A DNA stretch of 64,000 bases from Aquilonibacter sp963820185 (lineage in GTDB: Bacteria; Vulcanimicrobiota; Vulcanimicrobiia; Vulcanimicrobiales; Vulcanimicrobiaceae). Made by a program: the position numbers and the translations under genes. Under the pieces are notes generated by a model. That model saw only the letters and a program-made list of their open reading frames with translations. It searched no databases and was not told the origin of the DNA. Location of the stretch: contig CAWFYV010000002.1 of NCBI GenBank assembly GCA_963820185.1, positions 124,001 through 188,000 on the forward strand, written 5' to 3'. Shown piece by piece: positions 44,013 to 52,742 of this stretch (positions within the stretch are counted from its first letter, which is position 1; the number at the start of each line of letters is the position of its first letter).

Positions 44013-45503
44013 ATGCTGCAACGTGTGAAACCGCTCGGGCGCATCCTCGCCGAAGGCGCCAACCAAGAGCATGGACTAAAGCGATCGCTTGGGCCGTGGG
44101 CGCTGACCGCAATGGGGATCGGCGCCATCATCGGCACGGGTATCTTTGTTCTGACGGGCGTCGCGTCGGCGACTCGCGCGGGCCCCTCGCTCACGATCTC
44201 CTTCATTATTGCCGGCATAGTGAGCGCGCTGGCAGCGCTTTGCTACGCTGAAGTCTCGAGTAAGATCCCAATCTCCGGGAGCGCATACACCTACACATAT
44301 GCGACGCTCGGTGAGTTTCTCGCATGGATCGTCGGGTGGGGTCTGGTCTTCGAATACGCGCTTGGAGCGGCAACCGTCAGCGTTGGTTGGTCCGGGTACT
44401 TCGCGAACATTCTGTCGTCGCTGTTCCATTGGAATATCCCGCCGGAATGGCTCCATAGCCATTGGGATCCGACACCTGGAATTGCAAACATTCCCGCAGC
44501 GGTGATCGTACTCTTGATTACGGCGCTGCTGGTGCGCGGCACAAAAGAGTCCGGTGTGGTCAACTCCTGGATCGTAGCGTTCAAAGTTCTCGTCGTGCTG
44601 TTCTTTATCGCGATTGGTTTCGGTCACGTCGATCCAGCGAACTATCATCTTCCGGCGGGGCCGCTTGCTGGGCTCGGCGGATACTTCCCGTTCGGCTGGG
44701 CCGGCACACTTGGCGGCGCAGCGTTCATGTTCTTCGCGTACATCGGCTTCGACGCCGTTTCAACCTCGGCGGAAGAGGCGCGCAACCCAGGGCGCGATCT
44801 TCCTATCGGGATCATTGCGAGCCTCGCGATCTGCACGGTGCTCTACATCGTCGTTGCTGCGCTGCTCGATGGGATCGTGCCGTTCTACAAACTCAACGTC
44901 GCGTATCCGGTCGCGTTCGCGATGAATTATGTTGGACTGCCCTGGGCCGGGTTGATCATTTCATTTGGCGCGATCGCCGGCCTTACGACCGTTATGCTCG
45001 TGATGATGTTCGGGCAAACGCGTGTCTTTTACGCGATGTCGCGCGACGGACTGATTCCCCCAAGCTTCACACGCCTGCACCCGGTCTGGCGCACGCCGAT
45101 GTTCTCGCAGATCTTCTTTGGCATACTGATTGCCGCGGCGGGCGCGTTCTTCCCGATCGGCATCCTCGGCTCGGCGACGAACATGGGAACGCTCGTGGCG
45201 TTTGTCGTGGTTGGTATCTCGGTCCCTGTGCTCCGAAAGCGCCATCCGGAACTCGTCGGAAAATTCACAATTCCGCTCGGGCCGTACCTCCTGCCGATCC
45301 TTTCATCGCTCTCCGCACTCGTGATGATCTACTTCCTCAAAGAAGGCAACCCGTACGTGTTGGGGATACCGCTCGTCTGGCTCGCGTGGTTGGTCTGGGC
45401 AATCCTTGGGCTACTGCTTTACTTCGCATACGGACGGCGCATGAGCACCGTGGCGCTGCAAGACGTAGAACACGTCGCCATCATACAGCCGCCGGTCAAT
45501 TAA
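44013..45503 (+). CDS. APC family amino-acid permease
   Basis: A 496-residue inner-membrane transporter, 12 to 14 helices, of the cationic amino-acid transporter branch. The substrate-binding first helix is AMGIGAIIGTGIFVLTGVA, FIGFDAVSTSAEEARNPGRD is the family-specific loop after helix 6, and GQTRVFYAMSRDGLIPP closes the central core. It should import an amino acid by proton symport. The ATG at 44013 has no ribosome site, so a nearby GTG (44024) is not excluded. It is divergent from the FAD cassette and overlaps the convergent small gene by 4 bases. Confidence 0.9.
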   Translation: MLQRVKPLGRILAEGANQEHGLKRSLGPWALTAMGIGAIIGTGIFVLTGVASATRAGPSLTISFIIAGIVSALAALCYAEVSSKIPISGSAYTYTYATLGEFLAWIVGWGLVFEYALGAATVSVGWSGYFANILSSLFHWNIPPEWLHSHWDPTPGIANIPAAVIVLLITALLVRGTKESGVVNSWIVAFKVLVVLFFIAIGFGHVDPANYHLPAGPLAGLGGYFPFGWAGTLGGAAFMFFAYIGFDAVSTSAEEARNPGRDLPIGIIASLAICTVLYIVVAALLDGIVPFYKLNVAYPVAFAMNYVGLPWAGLIISFGAIAGLTTVMLVMMFGQTRVFYAMSRDGLIPPSFTRLHPVWRTPMFSQIFFGILIAAAGAFFPIGILGSATNMGTLVAFVVVGISVPVLRKRHPELVGKFTIPLGPYLLPILSSLSALVMIYFLKEGNPYVLGIPLVWLAWLVWAILGLLLYFAYGRRMSTVALQDVEHVAIIQPPVN

Positions 45504-45913
45504 ACGTGCGCGCCTAGCGTCATACACACCAGCGCAACAACTAAGAGCGTCCCGGTCGCGACAGCGAACGGGGCGCCTTTTTCTTGCAGCCGGCCGGTGA
45601 TAATGCCCGTGGCGACGGCGAGAATGCCGCACGCCGCTCCACAGCTGATCAATATCCCGGTTGTGCTGCGCATAAAAGCCGGATTGAATCCGCCCGAGAC
45701 GATCCAGAGCGCGGCAACTCCCGAAAGGATCGTCGTCGCACCGGCGACGCCGAGCGCAAGCGCCAGGCGCGAGCGAAACATCAAAGCCGGCATAAACGAC
45801 GCCGCATCGACACCTCCGCGACGCACTGCATCGACGACGAACTTGAGGGTGAGGCTTGCACCGACCCAAAATGCGGCTGCGAGAACGTGGAGCGCGATAA
45901 GCCATGCGGTCAT
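45500..45913 (-). CDS. Small four-segment membrane protein (CopD/DUF2269-like)
   Basis: A 137-residue protein with four membrane helices (AWLIALHVLAAAFWVGASL first). The helix-1 HVLAAAFWVG motif resembles CopD or DUF2269-type proteins, which often relate to copper or heme, but the function is unknown. The ATG at 45913 is supported by a promoter placed so that transcription should start at or next to the A of the ATG. It lies right after the TetR gene and is probably under its influence. Confidence 0.7.
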   Translation of the reverse strand: MTAWLIALHVLAAAFWVGASLTLKFVVDAVRRGGVDAASFMPALMFRSRLALALGVAGATTILSGVAALWIVSGGFNPAFMRSTTGILISCGAACGILAVATGIITGRLQEKGAPFAVATGTLLVVALVCMTLGAHV

Positions 45914-45919
45914 GGCTAA

Positions 45920-45949
45920 TTTATACTTACAGTCTAGCCAAATTGTCAA
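45920..45949 (-). promoter_or_regulatory. Sigma-70-type promoter giving a leaderless transcript
   Basis: On the minus strand TTGACA (45944-45949) and TATAAA (45920-45925) are separated by 18 bases. The expected +1 falls 7 bases after the -10, on the A of the ATG at 45913, and no ribosome site is present. The -35 overlaps the TGA stop of the TetR gene. The spacer and downstream flank hold GGCTA / TTAGCC, a possible operator. Confidence 0.65.
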
Positions 45950-46581
45950 GCCCAGCCGAGGGTCTGCTCGACCAGGCCACAGATCCGTGCGACGATCTCG
46001 CGCTCAGCGACACCCGACCCCGCGAGCGCATCGCACGGCGCGAAGTTCGTTAGCATGGACAGCGCATCGGTTGCGCGCCGGATCGTCGCGACCGGGAGCC
46101 GGTACTGCTGCTTCACCCGCGCCAGCATCGTCTGAATAGCTTCGATGCGCCATGCATCGCGTTCGGCCGCGTGCGATTGGGAGTCGAGTTGCGAGAGCGC
46201 ATGCAGTTTGCGCATCACGTCGGCGTCGGCAAGCCAGAAATGAACGAACGCCCGAATTAGCAGGCGCAGCCCTTCCCGCGCATCTTCGTGGCTGAACGCG
46301 CGCTCGAGATTCTCACGAATCTTGCCGCGCTCGGCGATGTCATCCGCGAGCGCTTCGAAGAGACCGCCCTTAGACTCGAACTGGTAGTAAACCGTCATGC
46401 GCGCCACACTCGTGTGCCGCGCGATCGCGTCCATCGTGAAATGGCGATAGCCGTCGTCGCTCAACAAAAGCTCGCGCGCACCAGCAACGATGCGAGCACG
46501 GGTTTCTTCCGCGGCAGCTTTGCGTTGCCCGAGTCGATACGAACGCGGCACTAGTGTCGTGTCTCCAAGCTTAGGCCGCAC
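45946..46581 (-). CDS. TetR family transcriptional regulator
   Basis: A 211-residue repressor-type protein. The N-terminal HTH reads RARIVAGARELLLSD, YRHFTMDAIARHTSVARMTV and YYQFESKGGLFEALADDI, normal for TetR. The C-terminal ligand domain is Leu/Ala-rich. The ligand is unknown. It starts within the last codons of the hydantoinase gene (GTG at 46581; a GTG near 46550 is an alternative with GGAG upstream), so it ends the long operon that starts with the hexosaminidase. Confidence 0.9.
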   Translation of the reverse strand: MRPKLGDTTLVPRSYRLGQRKAAAEETRARIVAGARELLLSDDGYRHFTMDAIARHTSVARMTVYYQFESKGGLFEALADDIAERGKIRENLERAFSHEDAREGLRLLIRAFVHFWLADADVMRKLHALSQLDSQSHAAERDAWRIEAIQTMLARVKQQYRLPVATIRRATDALSMLTNFAPCDALAGSGVAEREIVARICGLVEQTLGWA

Positions 46582-48580
46582 GAGGGACGGTGATCATCAC
46601 GACTTCCTCTGCGTCGTCGCAGCCGGCAATCTCCTCCTGCGCGATCGCGCGCGCCTGCGCGGCGCTTACCATGCCGCGCAAATCCGCGATGTGGCCCCGA
46701 TGCACCAAATACAGCTCGGGAAACGCGCGACCCACGTCGCCGAAGCGCGTCGCGTTCTCGATGGCGCGGGCCAACGCGTCGTCGAGCGCGCCAACGGTCG
46801 TCGTCCGCGCGCTCGCGTTTTTCAGCACGAGGCGCACGACGTCGCGCTCGTCGATCACGCGGACTTTACCGTCCACGTGCTCGACGCGCAGCGCAAGGGG
46901 TGCAGCGGCATCAACCATCGCCGTCGCCCCAGAGGCGATCGCGCGCACGCGATTGTGTTGCGCATCGATCTCAATCGAAACCTCGACGCGATCCGGTGCT
47001 GCGCCCGCGGCGATGACCCGCTCGGCCGCCTCGCGTCGAATGCGCACGATATCTTGCGGCTGCGGATCAACGATCGTGCGCTCGACCATGTCGCGTACCA
47101 GCGCGAGCGCCACGCCGATCGGCGAGATCACCTCCGCATCGCGCGCGATACGATGCTCGAACCCGCCCTGCTCCGCAACAAACGGGACCAACGCTGCCGC
47201 TGCGCCGCCGCCTCCGACAAGCACGACGTTCGCGCGCTCGAGTTCGTAGTCGGCGATCAGTGCGTCGATCGTCGGCCGTACCTTGGCGGCGGCAAGCTCG
47301 AGCAGCTTCCGCGCATGCGACTCGGCATCGCCGCCTAACTCGTGTGCCAAGAGCGCAAAGGCCGCGCGCGCCGCACCGGCATTGCCGTGCGCAAACGCGG
47401 TCGGAGGAACGTACCCGAGAAGATTGCTCGCGCAGGTCGGGGTCACGGTCGCATAGCTTCCGTCGCGTAGCGCGAAGCGAAGATAATCCGCCGGATCGTG
47501 GGTTGCCGGTGCGAAACGCTCGATCCGAGCCCCGTCAAACGCCGCGACGTCGCAAAACGAAGCGTAGCGCAGTCCGGCGATGTGCGCGGAGCGCGGACCG
47601 ACGTCGATGATGCCGCTACCGTCGATACGAGCGATGCTCCCACCGGCGATACCGAGCGTGCGCGAGTCAATCGTGTGCAGCATCGTGCGATGGCCGCCGA
47701 TACGCGCCGACCGTATCTGCGGACGCCCGCCACGAATCACGCAACAGTCGACGCTCGTGCCGCCGACCTCGAGAAAGATTCCGTCGGTTACGTTCTCGTA
47801 GAGAAGCGCGCCGGCCACGCCCGCCGCGGGTCCTGAGAGCATCGTGAGGATCGGGCGCGTGAAGACTTCGCGCACATCCATTACGCCGCCGTCGCTACGC
47901 ATGATCATCAGCGGCGCCAAAATCGCAGCGCGTTCGACGGCGTCGCGCGTCATCTGCGCCGTCCGCACCATCTTCGGAAGTATCGCCGCATTGAGCGCGG
48001 CGGTGCGCGTCCGCGCGCGCAGCCCGTACATTGCGCTTACGTCGTGGCCGCTGGTCGCTTGCATCCCATGGCGCCGGGCCGCTTCCGCTGCGTCGCGCTC
48101 GCCGGCCGGGCGATCGACGCCGAACGGCTCGCTGATCGCGACTGCCTCAACACCTTCGCGCTGCAACCCGGCGAGTACGGCCTCGAGCGCGGCCGCATCA
48201 CCAGCGCGAACGAAGCGCATTTGGGGCGTAAAAGTAACGCCCGGCGCAAGCGAAACCGGACGAAAACGCATCTGCGCACGCGCGAGCCATCCGCCGCGCG
48301 GCACGAGGCCCACCACACCGACGCGCGCAACGTCGCCCTCGAGCAGTGCGTTGGTCGCTTGGGTGGTCGAATGAGCAATGAACGCAACGTCCTGCGGCGC
48401 GACCGCGTTCTCGCGCAGGATGCGTTCGATTCCATCGATGATGCCGGCAGCGACGCCTTCGACTGCGTCGTGCGTTGTCGGCACTTTCACACGCGCGACG
48501 AGCGCACCGGACGCCGCGTCAATCGCCACGACATCGGTGAACGTTCCGCCGACATCGACGCCGAGACGCAACTTGCTCAC
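46571..48580 (-). CDS. hyuA: Hydantoinase/oxoprolinase A-type subunit
   Basis: A 669-residue ATP-dependent amidase subunit of the N-methylhydantoinase / 5-oxoprolinase A family. The N-terminal actin-like fold shows GVDVGGTFTDVVAIDAASG, AFIAHSTTQATNALLEGDVA and, later, MRSDGGVM and LSGPAAGVAGALLY. It would hydrolyse a cyclic amide such as a hydantoin or oxoproline with ATP. The partner B subunit (HyuB) is not next to it, so it may work alone, with a distant partner, or on another substrate. It overlaps the upstream serine-hydrolase-like gene by 4 bases. Confidence 0.9.
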   Translation of the reverse strand: MSKLRLGVDVGGTFTDVVAIDAASGALVARVKVPTTHDAVEGVAAGIIDGIERILRENAVAPQDVAFIAHSTTQATNALLEGDVARVGVVGLVPRGGWLARAQMRFRPVSLAPGVTFTPQMRFVRAGDAAALEAVLAGLQREGVEAVAISEPFGVDRPAGERDAAEAARRHGMQATSGHDVSAMYGLRARTRTAALNAAILPKMVRTAQMTRDAVERAAILAPLMIMRSDGGVMDVREVFTRPILTMLSGPAAGVAGALLYENVTDGIFLEVGGTSVDCCVIRGGRPQIRSARIGGHRTMLHTIDSRTLGIAGGSIARIDGSGIIDVGPRSAHIAGLRYASFCDVAAFDGARIERFAPATHDPADYLRFALRDGSYATVTPTCASNLLGYVPPTAFAHGNAGAARAAFALLAHELGGDAESHARKLLELAAAKVRPTIDALIADYELERANVVLVGGGGAAAALVPFVAEQGGFEHRIARDAEVISPIGVALALVRDMVERTIVDPQPQDIVRIRREAAERVIAAGAAPDRVEVSIEIDAQHNRVRAIASGATAMVDAAAPLALRVEHVDGKVRVIDERDVVRLVLKNASARTTTVGALDDALARAIENATRFGDVGRAFPELYLVHRGHIADLRGMVSAAQARAIAQEEIAGCDDAEEVVMITVPRAA

Positions 48581-49380
48581 GGGTTCATGCTGGTGGCTCG
48601 GACCGCGACTTGCCCAATGCCGGCAACGATCGCGTCGCGGCTTGCGTCGCTTCCGTGCGCGCCTTGGAGCATCACGACGACGACGACCGTTCGGCCATTC
48701 ACGTTGGCAACGCCGGCGTCGTTGGTCGCGATATTCGTGTCGCCGCCGCCGGCGAGCGTCCCGGCTACGTGCATCAACGCGACGGTTGGCGCAAAGCCCC
48801 CGCGCAACCGCGTCGGTGCCGTCGTGGCGCCGTTCAGTTGTGCGAGCAGCGCTTTTGTGGAAACCGCGGTGAGAAGTTTCCCCTGCACGATGTCGCCAAG
48901 AAGTCCCGCAAGCGCGGCCGGTGTGGCATAGCCGGAATCATCCGGGACCAAAAAGATCGCTTGATAACCGATCGTGCGCAACTGCGCATTAGCGGCCTCG
49001 CTACCGCCGAGTTGATCGAGGAGCGTGTCCGCGGCGCTATCGTCGTCGTTATTGAGCATCCGTGAGAGCAACCCACGCACGTCTCGCGTCATCGGGAGAT
49101 GCCCGGCATCGACGGCGCGATACACGAGCAGCGCGATCGGTAAACGTTGTACGCCCGCCATCGGCAAGTTCGCGTCACCGTTGGTTCCCGAGGTTACGCC
49201 GGTCGTGATGTCGACGATGGTCACGCCGAGCGTTCCGCCAAGCGCCTTTGCACGTGCGGAGGCATCGCTCAGGCCGTTCTCGAGCACGGCCCGTTCCGAG
49301 ATCGGGGACGACGTCGGCGTAAACAACGATGGCGGCGGCGTCGGCACGGGCGGAATCGCCGCGAGCAGCAGTCCGATCAT
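48577..49380 (-). CDS. Exported class-A beta-lactamase fold protein lacking catalytic residues
   Basis: A 267-residue exported protein with the class-A serine-hydrolase fold (LGVTIVDITTGVTSGTNGDA; LLDQLGGSEAANAQLRTIGY). Every catalytic motif is altered: the Ser-x-x-Lys position reads PMAGVQRLP (Ser to Gly, Lys to Arg), the SDN-type motif reads DDD before SAAD, and the KTG position reads HVAGT. It should therefore bind, not hydrolyse, a peptide or cell-wall-like ligand. A Pro/Thr-rich stretch follows a short N-terminal hydrophobic segment. It overlaps the M20 gene and hyuA by 4 bases each. Confidence 0.8.
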   Translation of the reverse strand: MIGLLLAAIPPVPTPPPSLFTPTSSPISERAVLENGLSDASARAKALGGTLGVTIVDITTGVTSGTNGDANLPMAGVQRLPIALLVYRAVDAGHLPMTRDVRGLLSRMLNNDDDSAADTLLDQLGGSEAANAQLRTIGYQAIFLVPDDSGYATPAALAGLLGDIVQGKLLTAVSTKALLAQLNGATTAPTRLRGGFAPTVALMHVAGTLAGGGDTNIATNDAGVANVNGRTVVVVVMLQGAHGSDASRDAIVAGIGQVAVRATSMNP

Positions 49381-50760
49381 CTGGCGATCGTCGCCAACTC
49401 GTCGTAGAGCGCCGTCATCGTGAGAATGCCGCCAAAGAATTGCTTGAGATTGAACTTCTCGTTCGGCGCGTGAATGTGATCGTCAGGCAACCCGACGCCG
49501 ATCATTACCTGCGGAATCTTCAAGATGCGGTCGAAACTCGCGACCGGCCCGATCGAACCGCCGGTTCCGATGAAGACGGGGTCGCCACCAAAGCCGGCTT
49601 TCATCGCGGCCAGTGCGGCTTTCGCCGCGGGGTGATCGCGCGAAATCACAACCGCGGGAACCTCGCCTCCCGATTCCACGTCGACGCGCACGCCGCGCGG
49701 CGCGCAGGCTTTTATCGCCTCGGTAACGAGCGAACGCACGCGCTTCGGATCTTGCGTGCCGACGAGCCGAGCGGAGATCTTCGCGCGCGCAAACGACGGG
49801 ATGATCGTCTTGGCACCCGGTCCCTGATAGCCGCCGTAGATCCCATTGCATTCGAGCGTCGGACGGAACCAATTGCGCTCCAAAGGCGTACGGCCGGACT
49901 CGCCGACGAGTTCGGGAACGCCGAGTTGCGCAGCTTCGCGTTTCTCGTCGTAAGGGAGTCGCGCAAGCTCCTCGCGTTCGTTGCGGCTGAGCTCCGGCAC
50001 GCCATCGTAGAACCCCGGTACGCGCACACGCCCCTCTTCGTCTTTCAATCCGGCGATAATGCGCGCGAGCGCCTCGATCGGATTGGCAAGGATGCCGCCA
50101 TAGTAACCGGAGTGCGCGTCGTCGGTTGGACCGTGCACGGTGATTTCCCAATGCACGAGACCACGTACGCTGGTCGTGAGCGAAGGAACGTCTTCGGCAA
50201 ACACCGCGGTGTCGCTAATGACCGCAACATCGGCACGAATAAGATCGCGGTAGCGTTCGAGCGCGGCATCGAAATTCGGTGACCCGATCTCCTCTTCGCC
50301 TTCGATCACGACTTTGACGTTGATCGGCAGCCGTCCGCGCGTGCGCATGTGGGCCTCGATTGCGGCAAGGTGCATCAAGACTTGCCCCTTGTCATCGACC
50401 GCGCCGCGACCGTAAATCTTGCCGTCGCGCACGCGCGCCTCGAACGGCGGGCTCTCCCAAAGCTCGACCGGATCGGCAGGCTGCACGTCATAGTGTCCGT
50501 AGATCAGTACGGTGGGAGCGCCTGGAGCGCCAAGCCACTCGCCGAATGCGAGCGGATTGCCGTCGGTCTCGAGCACGCGCGCGTCCAAACCAATCGCTCG
50601 CATCCGTTCGACAAGGCGCTCGCAACACAGCGCGGACGTCGCCACAATGCGCCGGATCTGCCGAGATCGATGGTATCGCGATCCACTCCTTGAGCTCGTC
50701 GAGATTCGCGTCGCGATGCGCATCGCAGTAGGAGGCGAGGTTACGATCGATCGTCGTCAC
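49377..50760 (-). pseudogene. M20 family dipeptidase, one frameshift
   Basis: A zinc dipeptidase of the M20 family. Metal and catalytic blocks are intact: VLIYGHYDVQPADP, GRGAVDDKGQ, IEGEEEIGSPNFD and, in the lid and tail, HSGYYGGILANP and IGTGGSIGPVASF. The ATG-led start at 50760 gives MTTIDRNLASYCDAH and WIAIPSISADPAHCGDVR, then near 50630 the frame shifts by one base to CCERLVERMRAIGLDARVLE. The repaired length is about 460 residues, typical. The peptide substrate is unknown. It starts 17 bases after the permease-PDZ gene and overlaps the beta-lactamase-like gene. Confidence 0.85.
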
Positions 50761-50777
50761 GTTAAGGAACCTTCATC

Positions 50778-52742
50778 CTATAGTGAAATGTCGTAGGTTT
50801 TTCCGTCGCGTTGGATCTCGAACGCGTGGGGTTTGCCGTCGTAGCTACGCTGTTCGGTTTGGTACGTCCCATATTCCCACCAAAACCGGCCATCGATCTT
50901 CTGGAGCACGTCGCCCGTGCGTAATCCCGCGTTGTAGGCCGCGCCACCGGCACGCGCGTAGATCCGCATGTTCCCGTCGACCGTCTTAAAGATCGCATAA
51001 AGATAGCCCGGCGAGCTGCCCGGCGCGAGCGCAACGCCGCTCGCGAACAACGAGGCCGCGCGCGGATCGCTCGTGGCCCATGCGCGCAACCGCGCCACGC
51101 CATCGCCGGCAAGCGGGATAACGTCCATCGCTGCGGTCTGCAATGCGTGATCGTGCCATTCATCGATGATCCATCCGCCGCAGTCTTCAAGCCGCAATCC
51201 GACGTCGAGATCGGTTCCGGCAGTCAAGCGGAACGTGCTCGCGCTTACGAAGACGTACGAGCTATACGGCTTTGCCGAACAATCCGTCGCATTCGGGTCG
51301 CCATGCCAGGCAAACGCTGTCCACGGCGCGGCATTGAGCCCGGCAATCACGTTTCGCGCCGCCTCGTTCGCAAGCGCTGAGCCGTCGCTATCGACCGCGA
51401 TGCGATTCGTCGCGTCCGATGCCGCGTAAAGGCCCGGGACCGGCGCAGCCAACACCGGTGCGATGAACGCGAATGCGCGCATGCCAAAGAGCTGCGGGGT
51501 TGCGGAAACGACTGCAATGCTGGCAAGCGTCGCCACCGCGACTTGATAGGGCAGTGTGCGCTTGGTGATCGTGTCGATCGGCGTGCCGGTGAAATTCGCG
51601 ACCCACACGTTGGCCGTATTGGTCGGGTCGCAGACGTTCTGCACCTGGACAACCGCCATCACCGCTGCCACCAATACAACGGGCGGCAACGCATGGGTCG
51701 CGAGCAAGACTGTAAACACCGCGATGCCGACGCCGAACGGATTGAGCGGGCCTCGGTAGAGCACGAGTGGACTGCCGATGCCGAAGACCGCGACGTACGC
51801 GAAGGGATTGTTCGCCCAACCGTGCACGAGCGGTGCAAGCGCTGCCGTGAACTGCGGCGTCTTAGTTGCGGTGAACAACATTCCAATGCCGATAAAGAGC
51901 AGCACCGCAGGTGCAACGTCCTCGACGCCGCGAACGGCCGACGCGATCAGCGTTTGAATCGTCCGCGTGCCACTGGTGACCAACGCTCCAAAGATCGCTG
52001 AGAACGCGAACGCAAGAATCGGGTCCAGGTGCAGCGCGAAGTACAGCACGAGCGGCAGCAAAGGCGTCACAAGCGCGATCGCCGGCACACGCGGCGCCTG
52101 CGGCTCATCATCGGCCCCAATCGCCCAGGTTGCGTAATCGCGCTCGCGCGCGAACGAAACGACCGCGTACACGACAAGGGCGAGCGCATCGATTGCCGCG
52201 AGCAGCACGGCATAGTGCGTCATTTGTTGTGGAATAACGCCGAAGAGCCGCGTATAGAACGTCCAATTCGTTATGTTGAAAATGAACCCGAGCGCAAAGG
52301 CCATCAAAAAGAGCGTGGCAGCGACGACACGCGGTACGCCCGTGGTCATCATGATCGGTAGGACGATCGAGCCAACCATAATGACGGCGCCTAAGCCCGA
52401 GAGCGACGTAAACAGTAATGCGACCACCGCGCAAAGGATCAGCGCGACGGTCAGCGGCGCCTCACCGCCATATTCGGCTGCGAGATTGACCAGCGCGCGC
52501 GCGATGCCGGTGTCGAGCGTCACCCGCGCGAGCAGCGCGCCGAAGATCACCGTGACATAGACCGGGGCAAGCGCGATTGCGCCGCCGGTTACGATCTCGC
52601 CGACTTGCGGAAACGGCACGCCTGCCGTCAGCGCCATCGTAACCGCCATAAGCGGCACGGCAAGTATCGCCGGCATGATGCGGCGATACATCAAGAGCGC
52701 AAAAACGGCAAAGACCGCGAGGACGGCCAGGGCTTCGATCAC
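50778..52742 (-). CDS. Permease fused to a C-terminal periplasmic PDZ-like domain
   Basis: A 654-residue protein. Residues 1-425 form about 11-12 membrane helices of the ion-transporter superfamily (GntP/CitM-like): paired motifs VTVIFGALLARVTLDTGIA and FTSLSGLGAVIMVGSIVLP, then FTATKTPQFTAALAPLVHG and GPLNPFGVGIAVFTVLL. Residues 430-654 are soluble, with Cys in NATDCSAKP and EDCGGW, and close in a PDZ-like fold (GAAYNAGLRTGDVLQKIDG). Such a fusion is unusual. The GTG at 52742 overlaps the hexosaminidase stop (GTGA). The substrate is probably an organic anion, sugar acid or peptide. Confidence 0.8.
   Translation of the reverse strand: MIEALAVLAVFAVFALLMYRRIMPAILAVPLMAVTMALTAGVPFPQVGEIVTGGAIALAPVYVTVIFGALLARVTLDTGIARALVNLAAEYGGEAPLTVALILCAVVALLFTSLSGLGAVIMVGSIVLPIMMTTGVPRVVAATLFLMAFALGFIFNITNWTFYTRLFGVIPQQMTHYAVLLAAIDALALVVYAVVSFARERDYATWAIGADDEPQAPRVPAIALVTPLLPLVLYFALHLDPILAFAFSAIFGALVTSGTRTIQTLIASAVRGVEDVAPAVLLFIGIGMLFTATKTPQFTAALAPLVHGWANNPFAYVAVFGIGSPLVLYRGPLNPFGVGIAVFTVLLATHALPPVVLVAAVMAVVQVQNVCDPTNTANVWVANFTGTPIDTITKRTLPYQVAVATLASIAVVSATPQLFGMRAFAFIAPVLAAPVPGLYAASDATNRIAVDSDGSALANEAARNVIAGLNAAPWTAFAWHGDPNATDCSAKPYSSYVFVSASTFRLTAGTDLDVGLRLEDCGGWIIDEWHDHALQTAAMDVIPLAGDGVARLRAWATSDPRAASLFASGVALAPGSSPGYLYAIFKTVDGNMRIYARAGGAAYNAGLRTGDVLQKIDGRFWWEYGTYQTEQRSYDGKPHAFEIQRDGKTYDISL

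Noticed and set aside
46490..47338. A 282-residue plus-strand frame opposite hyuA and tetR.
   Set aside because: It crosses two well-supported genes on the other strand and has no recognisable domain.
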